NCBI GenBank assembly: GCA_009930115.1
Contig: RZYY01000020.1
Coordinates: forward strand, 1 to 32,316
DNA length: 32,316 nucleotides
Source of the DNA: Sphingobacteriia bacterium
GTDB lineage: Bacteria > Bacteroidota > Bacteroidia > Bacteroidales > 4484-276
Direction: 5' to 3'
Numbering within the stretch: position 1 is the first letter of the stretch; the number at the start of each line of letters is the position of its first letter. A program made the translations under genes and the position numbers. Under the pieces are notes generated by a model, which worked only from the letters and a program-made list of their open reading frames with translations, was not told the origin of the DNA and did no database searches. Positions 1 through 8,462 of this stretch are shown one piece after another.

Positions 1-50
1 GATACTTTGAAATTTTTATCCGATCTGAAATAAATTTTTTCATTGCATTG

Positions 51-80
51 TTGTTTTTATCTCAAAAGATAGTAATTTTG
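51..80 (+). promoter_or_regulatory. Bacteroidota-type promoter of the L31 gene
   Basis: A TAATTTTG box at 73-80 matches the Bacteroidota -7 consensus TAnnTTTG exactly. A TTG at 51-53 lies 19 bases upstream, the spacing expected for the -33 element. Transcription would start near 87, giving a leader of about 22 bases before the ATG at 109. This is the best two-part promoter match in the window. Confidence 0.7.
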
Positions 81-108
81 CACCCCCAAATAGTAACAGA
101 TTTTTATC

Positions 109-372
109 ATGAAAAAAGACATTCATCCAAAAGAATACAAGTTTGTAGTTTTCCAGGACATTTCAAACGGTTATTCCTTTTTAAGCAAATCAACTGCTAC
201 AAGTAAAGAAACCATAAAATGGGAAGACGGGAAAGATTATCCCCTGATAAAACTTGAAATTTCACACACCTCTCATCCTTATTTTACAGGTAAGATGAAG
301 CTGATTGACACAGCCGGACGTGTTGACAAATTCAGAAACAGATACAAAAAACATTTCGACAGCAAAGGTTAA
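109..372 (+). CDS. rpmE2: 50S ribosomal protein L31, type B
   Basis: This is a structural protein of the large ribosomal subunit. The 87-residue product is full length for type B L31. It carries the family hallmarks: the MKKDIHP start, the SNGY segment near residue 20, the LEISHTSHP stretch near residue 50 and TAGRVDKF near residue 70. It lacks the zinc-binding cysteines of type A L31, as expected for the zinc-independent type B. The ATG at 109 is the only sensible start, preceded by a strong promoter and an A/T-rich leader without a Shine-Dalgarno sequence. The gene is single-cistron, because a strong terminator follows 28 bases after the stop. Zinc-independent L31 paralogues are often induced by zinc limitation in other bacteria. 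No zinc-regulator site was recognised here. Confidence 0.97.
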   Translation: MKKDIHPKEYKFVVFQDISNGYSFLSKSTATSKETIKWEDGKDYPLIKLEISHTSHPYFTGKMKLIDTAGRVDKFRNRYKKHFDSKG

Positions 373-400
373 TCCAGCCTATAATATTCAATACCCATTG

Positions 401-429
401 GCCTTCATTTTTGAAATGAGGGCTTTTTT
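401..429 (+). terminator. Rho-independent terminator after the L31 gene
   Basis: A 10-bp stem (401-410 with 414-423, one G-T pair) closes a TTG loop and is followed directly by six Ts at 424-429. This is a textbook intrinsic terminator on the + strand. It separates the L31 gene from the next gene, which has its own promoter box. Confidence 0.9.
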
Positions 430-499
430 GTTATGCTTTATTTCAAATACCATTTTTGATTTTTGCACCCCTGCAAATGATTGCCTTGCGAAAAAATCC

Positions 500-507
500 T
501 ACATTTG
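500..507 (+). promoter_or_regulatory. -7 promoter box of the GlmU-like gene
   Basis: TACATTTG matches the Bacteroidota TAnnTTTG element exactly. It ends 17 bases before the ATG at 525, implying a very short leader of about 11 bases. No well-spaced -33 TTG is visible. The box also helps to fix the start codon: an upstream in-frame ATG at 456 would lie before the promoter and is therefore unlikely to be used. Confidence 0.6.
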
Positions 508-524
508 CAAAAAATATTCATTCT

Positions 525-1712
525 ATGAATTATGTACTTTTTGATGATTATTCCCGCAATCATCTTTTGCCGCTTACCTTTACCAAACCTGTAGCTGATC
601 TGAGAATAGGAATTCTTACTGTCAGAGAAAAATGGGAAAAAATGCTCAGGGAACAAACATCAAGTCTAACTGAGGATTATCTGAGCACTAAATTTCCGGT
701 AAAAACATCCAAAAACACGATTCTTATCAACGGGTCTGTTCTTCCTTCCCGTGAACTGGTCAGAAAAATCAAAAGACTTGGTGAAAATGAATCTTTGATA
801 AAAGAAGAATATATCATTGCCCAGCATATCAACACCGAAAACCTGGAAGGTTCTTTGGAACAGGATTCCGACAAAATCAAAACGCTGGAACTAAAAGATA
901 AATGCCTCAAGCTGAATTATTGCTGGGACATTTTTACTCACAATCACGAAGCCATAGTAAACGATTTCCCTCTTGTAACCAGGGGACAAAAATCTCAGAA
1001 ACCTGATTCATCCAACACTGTTATAGGAAAGGGGAAGCTTTTTATTGATAAATCAGCAAAAGTTAATGGTGCAACACTAAATACTTCCACAGGTCCGATT
1101 TTTATTGGAAAAGATACTGAAGTAATGGAAGGTGCCATGATCCGTGGACCGTTTGCCTTATGCGAAGGAGGAGTAGTAAAAATGGGAGCTAAAATCTATG
1201 GTGCAACTACTGTGGGTCCCCATTCAAAAGTAGGTGGAGAATTAAATAATGTTGTAGTGACAGGGTATTCCAATAAAGCACACGACGGGTTTCTTGGCAA
1301 TTCAGTCATTGGTGAATGGTGCAACATAGGAGCTGATACCAACTCATCCAACCTGAAAAATACCTATGATGAAGTAAAACTATGGGACTATCCCGGGCAA
1401 ACTTTCATTCCTACCGGACTTCAGTTTTGCGGCCTGATCATGGGAGACCATTCGAAATGTGCCATCAATTCAATGTTTAATACGGGAACAGTGGTCGGAG
1501 TCAATTCAAATATTTTTGGAGCTGGTTTTCAACGAAACTTTATTGCTTCTTTCTCCTGGGGCGGAACATCAGGTTTTACTCACTTTGACATTGACAAAGC
1601 ACTTGAAGTGGCCAGACTGATGTACAAAAGACGTAACATGGAATTTACAGCATATGATGAATCAATCCTCCGCCACATACACAAACTAACCAAAATTAAC
1701 CGAAGATATTAG
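525..1712 (+). CDS. GlmU-like UDP-GlcNAc diphosphorylase / GlcN-1-P acetyltransferase (Bacteroidota type)
   Basis: This is a predicted bifunctional enzyme of UDP-N-acetylglucosamine synthesis, supplying peptidoglycan and lipopolysaccharide precursors in the cytoplasm. The 395-residue protein starts MNYVLFDDYSRN and has LLPLTFTKPVADLRIGILT at about residues 13-31, typical of the alternative bacterial GlmU family of Bacteroidota. It does not show the canonical LxxGxGTRM nucleotidyltransferase signature. From about residue 170 on, it shows isoleucine/valine-rich hexapeptide repeats of a left-handed beta-helix (for example IGKGKLFIDKSAKVNGATL and IYGATTVGPHSKVGGEL), as in acetyltransferases. The open frame extends upstream to 456, but the ATG at 525 is chosen because the conserved family start and the promoter box sit there. 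The assignment to this family is firm. The exact sugar substrate is inferred from the family. Confidence 0.85.
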   Translation: MNYVLFDDYSRNHLLPLTFTKPVADLRIGILTVREKWEKMLREQTSSLTEDYLSTKFPVKTSKNTILINGSVLPSRELVRKIKRLGENESLIKEEYIIAQHINTENLEGSLEQDSDKIKTLELKDKCLKLNYCWDIFTHNHEAIVNDFPLVTRGQKSQKPDSSNTVIGKGKLFIDKSAKVNGATLNTSTGPIFIGKDTEVMEGAMIRGPFALCEGGVVKMGAKIYGATTVGPHSKVGGELNNVVVTGYSNKAHDGFLGNSVIGEWCNIGADTNSSNLKNTYDEVKLWDYPGQTFIPTGLQFCGLIMGDHSKCAINSMFNTGTVVGVNSNIFGAGFQRNFIASFSWGGTSGFTHFDIDKALEVARLMYKRRNMEFTAYDESILRHIHKLTKINRRY

Positions 1713-1967
1713 GCAACCGACTTTTCAAAATCAATCACAGTTGAAATCAAATCAGGGCATAACAATTATTTTCTTTGGTTACCAACTGTGTCATTTTTTT
1801 CATTTTCCCTTCTGGCATATTATTTGGCAGGATAGTTCCCTTTAAAGAAAATAATCAATTGTATTTCAATGTATTACCGATGAAAAATTTTTGTTTACAA
1901 TCAAAATCGATCTTTTGAATCATTCTTACATTATTTATTGACAATTTGACACCTTATTAAATACTAT

Positions 1968-4427
1968 ATGTTCGGACAATCAGGAAACGACAAAATTATT
2001 CTCAGTGACATCATCGAAGGAGAAACAGAATTTATTCCATTACTCTCACAGGAAGACGAAGACATTATCAATTCCGAAGAATTACCGGAAGCACTGCCAA
2101 TTCTTCCACTGCGAAATACAGTGCTTTTCCCCGGTGTCGTCATACCCATCACTGTTGGTCGCGATAAATCAATAAAGCTGGTAAGAGAAGCATACAGCAA
2201 AAAGAAACCAATAGGAGTTATTGCCCAAAAAGAAGCAGAAATAGAAGAACCAAAAGCCAGTGATCTTTTCAACATCGGATCAGTGGCCTCCATTATGAAA
2301 GTGCTCCAGATGCCTGACGGCAACACTACGGTAATCATTCAGGGCAAAAAGCGGTTTAAACTTGATGAAATGATGGCCGAAGAACCTTATTTTATTGCAA
2401 AAGTTTCTTCGTATGAAGCAAAAAACCGATTTGTTCAGGACAAAAACTTTCAGGCTCTGATTTCCTCTCTAAAAGATCTTTCCATAAAAATCATCACGCA
2501 ATCACCTAACATTCCGAGTGAAGCAGCTTTTGCCATTAAAAATATTGAAAGCCCGGTTTTCCTGGTAAATTTTATAGCAAGCAATCTGAATGTTACAACT
2601 GCTGAAAAACAAAACCTGCTCGAAATATCAGACGTTAACCAGAGGGCAACAAAAGTGCTGGCTACACTATCCAAAGAATTGCAGATGCTTGAACTGAAAA
2701 ACCAGATTCAGGATAAAGTAAAACTTGAACTTGATAAACAGCATCGCGATTTTATCCTTAACCAGCAACTGAAAACAATTCAGGAAGAGCTCGGCGGCAC
2801 CGGACAGCAACAACAGATTGAAGAACTAAAAAAACTGGCTGAAACAAAAAAATGGTCAAAAGACGTTCAGGATGTTTTTGAAAAAGAAGTAAACAAACTT
2901 TACCGGATAAATCCCAATTCCATGGATTATTCGATACAGGTAAATTACCTTGAAACCCTTGTTGAACTTCCATGGAATGAATATACCACCGACAATTTTG
3001 ATCTTGTACATGCACAAAAAGTGCTGGACAAAGACCATTTTGGTTTAGAAAAAGTAAAAGAGCGAATCATTGAGCACCTGGCAGTCCTTAAACTAAAAAA
3101 AGACATGAAGTCCCCAATTATATGCCTCACCGGGCCTCCCGGAGTCGGAAAAACTTCATTGGGCAAATCCATTGCAACTGCAATTGAGCGAAAGTACATC
3201 CGCATGTCCCTGGGTGGACTGCGAGATGAAGCCGAGATCAGAGGTCACAGAAAAACCTATATTGGAGCAATGCCCGGAAGAATCATTCAAAGTCTGAAAA
3301 AAGCCAGGTCGTCCAACCCTGTTTTTGTGCTGGATGAGATTGATAAAGTAATAGGTGCAAATATAAATGGAGATCCTTCCGCAGCTCTTCTCGAAGTTCT
3401 TGATCCTGAACAAAACACAACTTTCTACGATAACTTTCTGGAACTGGAATTTGATCTTTCAAGGGTACTCTTTCTGGCCACTGCCAATACACTTAGTACC
3501 GTACATCCTGCTTTGCGCGATCGTATGGAAGTTATCGAAATCAGCGGTTATCTGCTCGAAGAAAAAATTGAAATTGCAAAACGTCATCTGGTACCCAAAC
3601 AACTTAAAGAACACGGTATCAAATCATCCCAGCTATCATTCACCAAACAAGCCATTCAGACAATTATCGAAGACTACACAAGGGAATCCGGAGTAAGACT
3701 TCTTGAAAAAAACATCGCTAAAATCATTCGCAGTCGGGCAAGATTTATTTCCGAAAATCTGGAATATAACAAAAAAATCACTCCATCAGAGGTTTCTCAA
3801 ATACTCGGAGCACCAAAATATCAAAAAGAGCAGCATATTTCAAATGACGTCGCTGGTGTGGTTACCGGACTTGCCTGGACTGCCGTCGGTGGCGAAATAT
3901 TGTTTGTCGAAGCCAGTCTGAGTCGCGGAAAGGGATTGTTAACCATGACAGGTAATCTTGGAGACGTAATGAAAGAATCAGCAACTATTGCCTACGAATA
4001 CTTAAAAGCACATGCAGAAACCCTGGAAGTCCCCGCTGACATATTTCAAAAGTACAACCTGCACATACACATCCCCGAAGGAGCCACCCCAAAAGATGGA
4101 CCATCAGCCGGAATCACCATTTTCACGGCTATTGCTTCCATTTTCACCCAACGAAAAGTGCGTTACAAAATCGCTATGACCGGCGAAATTACCTTACGGG
4201 GAAAAGTTCTTCCGGTTGGTGGAATAAAAGAAAAAATCCTCGCAGCAAAACGAGCTAAAATAGGAACAATTATTCTTCCCCGCGATAACGAAAAGGATAT
4301 CCTGGAAATTCCTGAAAAATATATCAAAGGGCTTTCATTTGTTTATGTTGATACAATGACAGACGTTATGAATTTCGCTCTGCTCAGCGAACAAGTGAAA
4401 AACCCTGTAAGGATTTTCGAAAACTAA
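1968..4427 (+). CDS. lon: ATP-dependent Lon protease
   Basis: This is a cytoplasmic AAA+ serine protease that degrades misfolded and regulatory proteins. The 819-residue length is normal for LonA. Domains in order: an N-terminal LON substrate-binding domain from about residue 46 ([14 protein letters not shown]), a coiled-coil helical region around 240-330, an AAA+ module with Walker [10 protein letters not shown] at 389-397 and Walker [11 protein letters not shown] at 451-460, and a C-terminal protease domain. The catalytic serine is Ser713 in PKDGPSAG. Lys756 in [13 protein letters not shown] lies 43 residues later, the spacing of the E. coli Ser679/Lys722 dyad. The ATG at 1968 gives the expected acidic N-terminal extension seen in Bacteroidota homologues. 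It is followed after 11 bases by a small membrane-protein gene, so the two are probably co-transcribed. No heat-shock operator was recognised upstream. Confidence 0.98.
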   Translation: MFGQSGNDKIILSDIIEGETEFIPLLSQEDEDIINSEELPEALPILPLRNTVLFPGVVIPITVGRDKSIKLVREAYSKKKPIGVIAQKEAEIEEPKASDLFNIGSVASIMKVLQMPDGNTTVIIQGKKRFKLDEMMAEEPYFIAKVSSYEAKNRFVQDKNFQALISSLKDLSIKIITQSPNIPSEAAFAIKNIESPVFLVNFIASNLNVTTAEKQNLLEISDVNQRATKVLATLSKELQMLELKNQIQDKVKLELDKQHRDFILNQQLKTIQEELGGTGQQQQIEELKKLAETKKWSKDVQDVFEKEVNKLYRINPNSMDYSIQVNYLETLVELPWNEYTTDNFDLVHAQKVLDKDHFGLEKVKERIIEHLAVLKLKKDMKSPIICLTGPPGVGKTSLGKSIATAIERKYIRMSLGGLRDEAEIRGHRKTYIGAMPGRIIQSLKKARSSNPVFVLDEIDKVIGANINGDPSAALLEVLDPEQNTTFYDNFLELEFDLSRVLFLATANTLSTVHPALRDRMEVIEISGYLLEEKIEIAKRHLVPKQLKEHGIKSSQLSFTKQAIQTIIEDYTRESGVRLLEKNIAKIIRSRARFISENLEYNKKITPSEVSQILGAPKYQKEQHISNDVAGVVTGLAWTAVGGEILFVEASLSRGKGLLTMTGNLGDVMKESATIAYEYLKAHAETLEVPADIFQKYNLHIHIPEGATPKDGPSAGITIFTAIASIFTQRKVRYKIAMTGEITLRGKVLPVGGIKEKILAAKRAKIGTIILPRDNEKDILEIPEKYIKGLSFVYVDTMTDVMNFALLSEQVKNPVRIFEN

Positions 4428-4438
4428 AAACACGAAAG

Positions 4439-4831
4439 ATGAAACGACTGCTGATGATGATTAAATACAGGCAATACCGATGGGCTGCAAGGCTTTTGGG
4501 TTTACTTGGTTTTGTTTTCTTTGTTTCCTATTTCACTGCCGACGGCCTTGCTGATATCAAAATACATCAACCATCATCAGATCTTACTTTAATTCTGATT
4601 TTCGTACTTCTCTGCTTTACAGGATATCTTTTGGGTTGGGTAATCGAAATCGCAGGTGGAATTCTGCTCACCATTTCCGCAATTCTTCTTTCCTTTTATT
4701 TGCATTATTTTGTAAACTTCTCAATCATCACCTCGATAATTTACTACGGACTGCCATTTTTCATCCCGGGAATATTGTTTATTACCGCATGGAGGATCAA
4801 AATTTTAAGAAAAAGCGAATTACCCTGTTAG
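4439..4831 (+). CDS. small integral membrane protein, function unknown
   Basis: This 130-residue protein has a basic N-terminus (MKRLLMMIKYRQYRW) followed by about four hydrophobic segments, near residues 17-35, 48-70, 72-92 and 100-120. It is therefore almost certainly an inner-membrane protein with both termini probably in the cytoplasm. No enzymatic motif or known family signature was recognised. The gene starts 11 bases after lon and has no visible promoter of its own, which suggests co-transcription. The hydrophobic pattern and codon use look like a real gene. A functional link to Lon is only suggested by position. Confidence 0.75.
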   Translation: MKRLLMMIKYRQYRWAARLLGLLGFVFFVSYFTADGLADIKIHQPSSDLTLILIFVLLCFTGYLLGWVIEIAGGILLTISAILLSFYLHYFVNFSIITSIIYYGLPFFIPGILFITAWRIKILRKSELPC

Positions 4832-4884
4832 CGATTTAGCCTTTCAATCGGATCGCGTCCACCATAAATGTTCAATTTCGGAAC

Positions 4885-5418
4885 TCAGGATATTTTTTCT
4901 CCGATAAACTGATCTCCTTTATACTTGAAAAGTACATTAAAAGTAGTCAGACTTCCGTAAATTCTGGTGATATATTGCTGAAGATTGAGTTTTTCTTCAT
5001 CGGACAGGTTGCTGCTATTGATCCGCTGTTCCATTACCCGAAGGCGGTCGCGAACCATCACAATCTTGTGAAAGAAAGCCTCAACAGGAATCTCTTTGGA
5101 AGTCAGATCATTTCGACCGGGTTCCAGAATTATTTTACCTCCCGACCATTTATCAGCCATTTCAACGGTTTCCTGAATATCAGAAAAACGCCTTAAAACT
5201 TTGATGAACATACTCTCAACCTGCTCAAGGCTTACCAGATCAAGATCAGGTTCCATGATATCTATTATTTCAAACTCATCTGACTCACGCCTGATGCGGC
5301 GCCAGCCATGTTCTGCAAAAACAATCTCGAAATATTCTGAAGAAACCTGAATCACAACGCCAATACCAAAATCAGGATGTTTAACCCTTGATCCTATCCC
5401 TAAATTTTTATTTTCCAT
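4885..5418 (-). CDS. Tudor/CarD-like domain protein, function unknown
   Basis: The 177-residue protein begins MENKNLGIGSRVKHPDFG and contains a small beta-barrel-like segment at about residues 7-50, with GIGVVIQVSSEYFEIVFAEHG. It resembles the SH3/Tudor-like modules of CarD or the UvrD C-terminus. The remainder is predicted to be helical, with charged heptad-like stretches. It has no signal peptide. A role in binding nucleic acid or RNA polymerase is possible but is inference from the fold alone. The open frame allows an upstream ATG at 5448. The ATG at 5418 is preferred because the conserved-looking domain begins right there and the extra ten residues are low-complexity. The gene diverges from the lipoprotein gene. 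A near-match to the -7 box (TAAAATTG, one mismatch) lies upstream. Confidence 0.7.
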   Translation of the reverse strand: MENKNLGIGSRVKHPDFGIGVVIQVSSEYFEIVFAEHGWRRIRRESDEFEIIDIMEPDLDLVSLEQVESMFIKVLRRFSDIQETVEMADKWSGGKIILEPGRNDLTSKEIPVEAFFHKIVMVRDRLRVMEQRINSSNLSDEEKLNLQQYITRIYGSLTTFNVLFKYKGDQFIGEKIS

Positions 5419-5455
5419 ACTTTTTAAATGTTTTTGTTGGGTTTGCAATTTTAAA

Positions 5456-5479
5456 GGAAATTCTTTAATCCAGAATTCC
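5456..5479. promoter_or_regulatory. imperfect inverted repeat in the divergent promoter region
   Basis: GGAAATTCT (5456-5464) and AGAATTCC (5472-5479) form 8-bp arms with one bulged A and a 7-base centre. The element sits between two divergent genes and 17 bases upstream of the -7 box of the lipoprotein gene. That position would suit an operator for a dimeric regulator. The assignment rests on symmetry and position only. Confidence 0.25.
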
Positions 5480-5496
5480 GGTTTCGATAAAAAAAA

Positions 5497-5504
5497 TATT
5501 TTTG
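5497..5504 (+). promoter_or_regulatory. -7 promoter box of the lipoprotein gene
   Basis: TATTTTTG matches TAnnTTTG exactly and lies 62 bases before the ATG at 5567. No good -33 TTG is present at the usual spacing. Confidence 0.5.
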
Positions 5505-5556
5505 CGACAGTTTTATAACCATAAGGTTTTTTGAATCAAATCAATAATAAAAAATC

Positions 5557-5562
5557 AGGAGG
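5557..5562 (+). promoter_or_regulatory. strong Shine-Dalgarno sequence that fixes the lipoprotein start
   Basis: A perfect AGGAGG lies 4 bases upstream of ATG 5567. Bacteroidota genes usually lack such sites, and the other genes here show only A-rich leaders. It decides in favour of ATG 5567 over the upstream TTG at 5531. Confidence 0.7.
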
Positions 5563-5566
5563 AAAC

Positions 5567-6133
5567 ATGTTGAAAAACTTTCTTTTTATGGCTTTTGTTG
5601 CCATTATTTTAGCCTCATGCGGAGGGAATACCAACCAAACACAATCTCAGGCCGAAGCTGAAGCTACCGAAATTATTACACTGACAGTTGATGAATTTTG
5701 GGCCAACCCTCAGGAATTTGTTGCAAAAGAAGTTGCTGTTAAGGGGATGGTGGTTCATGTATGCCATCATTCAGGCAAACGTATGTTTATCGTGGGCAAC
5801 AATCCGGACGAACGGTTTCAGGTTAAAGCTGGAGATGAAATTGGTACTTTTCCCATTGAGCTTGAAGGTAGTATGGTCGAAGTTAAAGGCCTCGCAGAAG
5901 AACTGAGAATCGATGAAGCCTATCTGCAAAACTGGGAAAATGAACTTCGTGCAGATAACCCGGAATCAGAACTTAAAATCCACAGAGGTGAAGAGGGTCA
6001 TGAACATGGTGAAGAAGACCCTCAGTATGAATGGGATCAAATTGCCCAATACCGTGAGATGCTCGCCGAAACCGAAGATGATCATCTCTCTTTTTATTCA
6101 CTGGCTGCATCGAGTTTTGTTGAAATTAAGTAA
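5567..6133 (+). CDS. OB-fold-like exported lipoprotein with Cys/His motif
   Basis: The 188-residue protein starts MLKNFLFMAFVAIILASCGG. This is a lipoprotein signal peptide with lipobox LASC and Cys18 as the predicted lipidated residue. The mature part (about residues 40-130) alternates short beta strands in a pattern suggesting an OB-fold: VAVKGMVVHVCHHSGKRMF at about 56-74, then FPIELEGSMVEVKG. The VCHHSGKRMF motif and a later HRGEEGHEHGEED stretch offer clustered Cys and His side chains that could bind a metal. It is followed by a gene for a PepSY-associated membrane protein, a family often linked to iron or haem reduction. A shared role in metal handling at the cell envelope is inference. 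No specific function is known to me. Confidence 0.8.
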   Translation: MLKNFLFMAFVAIILASCGGNTNQTQSQAEAEATEIITLTVDEFWANPQEFVAKEVAVKGMVVHVCHHSGKRMFIVGNNPDERFQVKAGDEIGTFPIELEGSMVEVKGLAEELRIDEAYLQNWENELRADNPESELKIHRGEEGHEHGEEDPQYEWDQIAQYREMLAETEDDHLSFYSLAASSFVEIK

Positions 6134-6155
6134 ACAAACCCAGCGTTTTTCAATT

Positions 6156-6307
6156 CAAACTGTCTCAAAAATCAGATTTCAGACAAATCTTAAAAATAAT
6201 TTTCAGTGCTGTTCACAAGCAGGTTGAAAACCAGTTTGTGATCTGATTTCTTTCAGTTTATGGGTTTTTCTTTGAAAAACCAAAAGAAAATATTTTGAGA
6301 CAGTTTG
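6156..6307. repeat. 152-bp nested inverted-repeat block (possible MITE-like element)
   Basis: The block is bounded by an exact 15-bp inverted repeat: CAAACTGTCTCAAAA at 6156-6170 and its complement at 6293-6307. Inside are a second pair, ATCAGAT 6171-6177 with ATCTGAT 6241-6247, and three local hairpins. These are AGATTT/AAATCT at 6174-6190, a 13-position stem with GAA loop at 6213-6241, and GGTTTTTC/GAAAAACC with a TTT loop at 6263-6281. There is no open frame and no obvious target-site duplication. It could be a miniature inverted-repeat element, an IS remnant, or a structured mRNA spacer between the two flanking genes. Confidence 0.55.
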
Positions 6308-6327
6308 CTTTTAAAAAGCTCATCACT

Positions 6328-6888
6328 ATGACAAAAATCAAATGGCGCAGGTGGAACAGAGCCATTCACCGTGATCTTGGATATTTTTTCGTGGCAATGT
6401 GCATCATTTACGGACTCTCCGGCATTGCCATCAATCATATCAACGATTGGAATCCCAACTATATTTACATCAGCAAAAACATCGATTTCGGGCAGCCTGT
6501 TCCTTCATCTCCTTCAAAAGAACTGGTAAAAGAAATACTGCAGACAGCAGATGAGGGAAACAATTACAAACACCACATCATGACCGGCGAGGAAACGCTG
6601 AGGGTTTTTCTAAAAGACGGCAGTGCTTTTATCAATATTCATACGGGAAAAGGAGAAATCGAACGAGTAATCAGGCGCCCGGTTTTTCATGCTGTAAATT
6701 ATCTTCATTACAATCCCCAAAAATGGTGGATATGGTTCTCCGACGCCTTTGCCATAGGGCTGATTGTTCTGGCAATTACAGGATTATTTATTTTAAAAGG
6801 TAAAAATGGAATCACCAGGCGCGGTGCCGTTATCACGATTGCCGGAATTATCATTCCCGTAGTTTTTCTCCTTTTATACTATCGGTAA
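6328..6888 (+). CDS. PepSY-associated transmembrane protein
   Basis: The 186-residue inner-membrane protein begins MTKIKWRRWNRAIHRDLGYF. A hydrophobic helix follows at about residues 18-36, with the SGIAINH segment typical of PepSY-associated TM helix proteins. The central part (about 50-125) is soluble and PepSY-like. Two further hydrophobic segments lie near 132-152 and 160-182. Histidines in the first helix region (RAIHRDLGY and AINHINDWNP) are of the kind that coordinate haem in related iron-uptake or reductase proteins; that is family knowledge applied by analogy. ATG 6328 is chosen over an upstream in-frame TTG at 6295, because the conserved basic start is there and the TTG lies in the inverted-repeat arm. 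The gene is 46 bases upstream of hyuA, so read-through is possible. Confidence 0.8.
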   Translation: MTKIKWRRWNRAIHRDLGYFFVAMCIIYGLSGIAINHINDWNPNYIYISKNIDFGQPVPSSPSKELVKEILQTADEGNNYKHHIMTGEETLRVFLKDGSAFINIHTGKGEIERVIRRPVFHAVNYLHYNPQKWWIWFSDAFAIGLIVLAITGLFILKGKNGITRRGAVITIAGIIIPVVFLLLYYR

Positions 6889-6934
6889 AAACTAAAGGTT
6901 TTTTCTCTCTTTTTCCAAACAACACATCAACCAC

Positions 6935-8326
6935 ATGAAAACAACCCTGATAACCAACGGACTCATTCTCACTGCACGCGAACTGTTTCACGGAAGCATC
7001 CTCATCGAAGACGGGTTAATCAGTCAGGTAATCAGGTCAAACCAGAAAAATGGTGCAGATGAAATCATTGATGCAAATGGCAGTTATGTTATTCCTGGTG
7101 CGGTTGACCCGCATGTTCATATGGAACTGGATACGCCATCAGGTACCTCAAGCGACGATTTCTTCAGCGGGAGTAAAGCTGCCATCGCCGGAGGCACGAC
7201 AACCATCATTGACTTTATCACTCCGGAAAGAGATGAACCGATAACTAATGCATTAATAAACCGCAAACTTGCAGCAAAAAAATCACTGACTGATTATGGC
7301 CTCCATGCAAGCATTGTTAACTGGACCGACAACACTACCCGGGAAATTGAAGATTGCATCAATACCGGAGGCATTACCTCTTTTAAACTGTACCTCGCTT
7401 ATCAAAAATCCGTCGGGATTACCGATCAACAGCTTGCACATGCACTGGAAACCATCGGAAAAGCAGGAGGAATAGCAATGATACATTGTGAAGATGATGC
7501 TTTGATTGCCCATTTGCAAAAATTCTTTATCAATAATGGAAATTCTTCTCCTGCTTTTCATCCGAAATCCAGACCTGTAGAAGCTGAAGCTGTCGCAGTG
7601 TTAAAAGCTATCAGTTATGCGAAAATCTTCAATTGTCCGCTTTATATTGTCCATGTCTCTTCAGCCGATTCAGTTCAGTTGATCTCGGAAGCTCAGGAAA
7701 AAGGAATCATGGTAACCGGAGAAACCTGCCCTCAATATCTTCTTCTGGATCAGGACAATTATGAAAAACCTTTTGCCGAAGCTGCCAAATACGTTATCAG
7801 TCCGCCACTGAGAAGTAATTTTGATCGGTGGAAACTTTGGAAAGCATTAAGAAACAACATACTAAGCGTAGTTTCCACAGATCATTGTCCATTTAACCTG
7901 GAAGGCCAAAAAAGTGCCGGAGCTGACAATTTTACGCTCATTCCAAATGGTGCAGGTGGTGTGGAATTCAGACCAGCTTTGCTTTACACTTATGGGGTTT
8001 TGAGCAAACGTATTACGCTCAATCAATGGGTGGCTCTCATTTCAACAAATCCTGCAAAGATTTTTGGCATCAGCCACAAAAAAGGCGACATTCAGCCGGG
8101 GCTGGATGCTGACCTGGTAATCTGGAACCCCGACAGAAGTACAGTCATATCTGCCAAAAACCATTATCAACATTGCGATTCGAATATTTACGAAGGAATG
8201 ACCACACGCGGAGCACCTGATTATGTAATTAAAAGAGGGGAAATTGTTTTTCGGAATAATAATTTTTTCCTGTCCGGAATTCAGGGCGAGTATCTCAAAA
8301 GACAATCCCCGATTTTTCAACTTTAA
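6935..8326 (+). CDS. hyuA: hydantoinase/dihydropyrimidinase, HyuA (YgeZ) type
   Basis: This is a cytoplasmic binuclear metal amidohydrolase that opens cyclic ureides or hydantoins. The 463-residue length matches E. coli HyuA/YgeZ (461) and dihydropyrimidinases. All expected metal ligands are visible: His60 and His62 in DPHVHME, the carboxylated Lys151 in SFKLYLAYQ, His184 in MIHCEDD, His240 in YIVHVSS and Asp316 in VSTDHCPF. The strings SFKLYLAYQ and GETCPQYLLLD are closer to E. coli HyuA, as I remember it, than to classical pyrimidine-catabolic enzymes. HyuA belongs to the anaerobic purine/urate gene set with YgfK, SsnA and Xdh, which are encoded about 4.4 kb downstream on the other strand. 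It therefore probably acts on a ring-opened purine intermediate. The substrate is inferred. No promoter was seen, and it may be read from the PepSY gene. Confidence 0.9.
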   Translation: MKTTLITNGLILTARELFHGSILIEDGLISQVIRSNQKNGADEIIDANGSYVIPGAVDPHVHMELDTPSGTSSDDFFSGSKAAIAGGTTTIIDFITPERDEPITNALINRKLAAKKSLTDYGLHASIVNWTDNTTREIEDCINTGGITSFKLYLAYQKSVGITDQQLAHALETIGKAGGIAMIHCEDDALIAHLQKFFINNGNSSPAFHPKSRPVEAEAVAVLKAISYAKIFNCPLYIVHVSSADSVQLISEAQEKGIMVTGETCPQYLLLDQDNYEKPFAEAAKYVISPPLRSNFDRWKLWKALRNNILSVVSTDHCPFNLEGQKSAGADNFTLIPNGAGGVEFRPALLYTYGVLSKRITLNQWVALISTNPAKIFGISHKKGDIQPGLDADLVIWNPDRSTVISAKNHYQHCDSNIYEGMTTRGAPDYVIKRGEIVFRNNNFFLSGIQGEYLKRQSPIFQL

Positions 8327-8360
8327 TAAATGATGGGGTAAATGTAACGGAGGGTTTATT

Positions 8361-8368
8361 TACCTTTG
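8361..8368 (+). promoter_or_regulatory. -7 promoter box of the PASTA/T9SS gene pair
   Basis: TACCTTTG matches TAnnTTTG exactly, 94 bases before ATG 8463. It lies between the end of hyuA and the PASTA gene, so the pair probably has its own transcript with a leader of about 85 bases. Confidence 0.5.
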
Positions 8369-8462
8369 CCGCCAAAACTGCAATAATTAAATACGTTTAC
8401 AGTTAATAAAACAGTAAATCCAATCGCTTAAATTGGTTAATATAACAAAGCATCAGGCTTTA

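Noticed and set aside
456-524. upstream ATG start for the GlmU-like protein
   Set aside because: It precedes the promoter box at 500-507 and adds 23 residues not seen in the family. ATG 525 begins the conserved MNYVLFDD.
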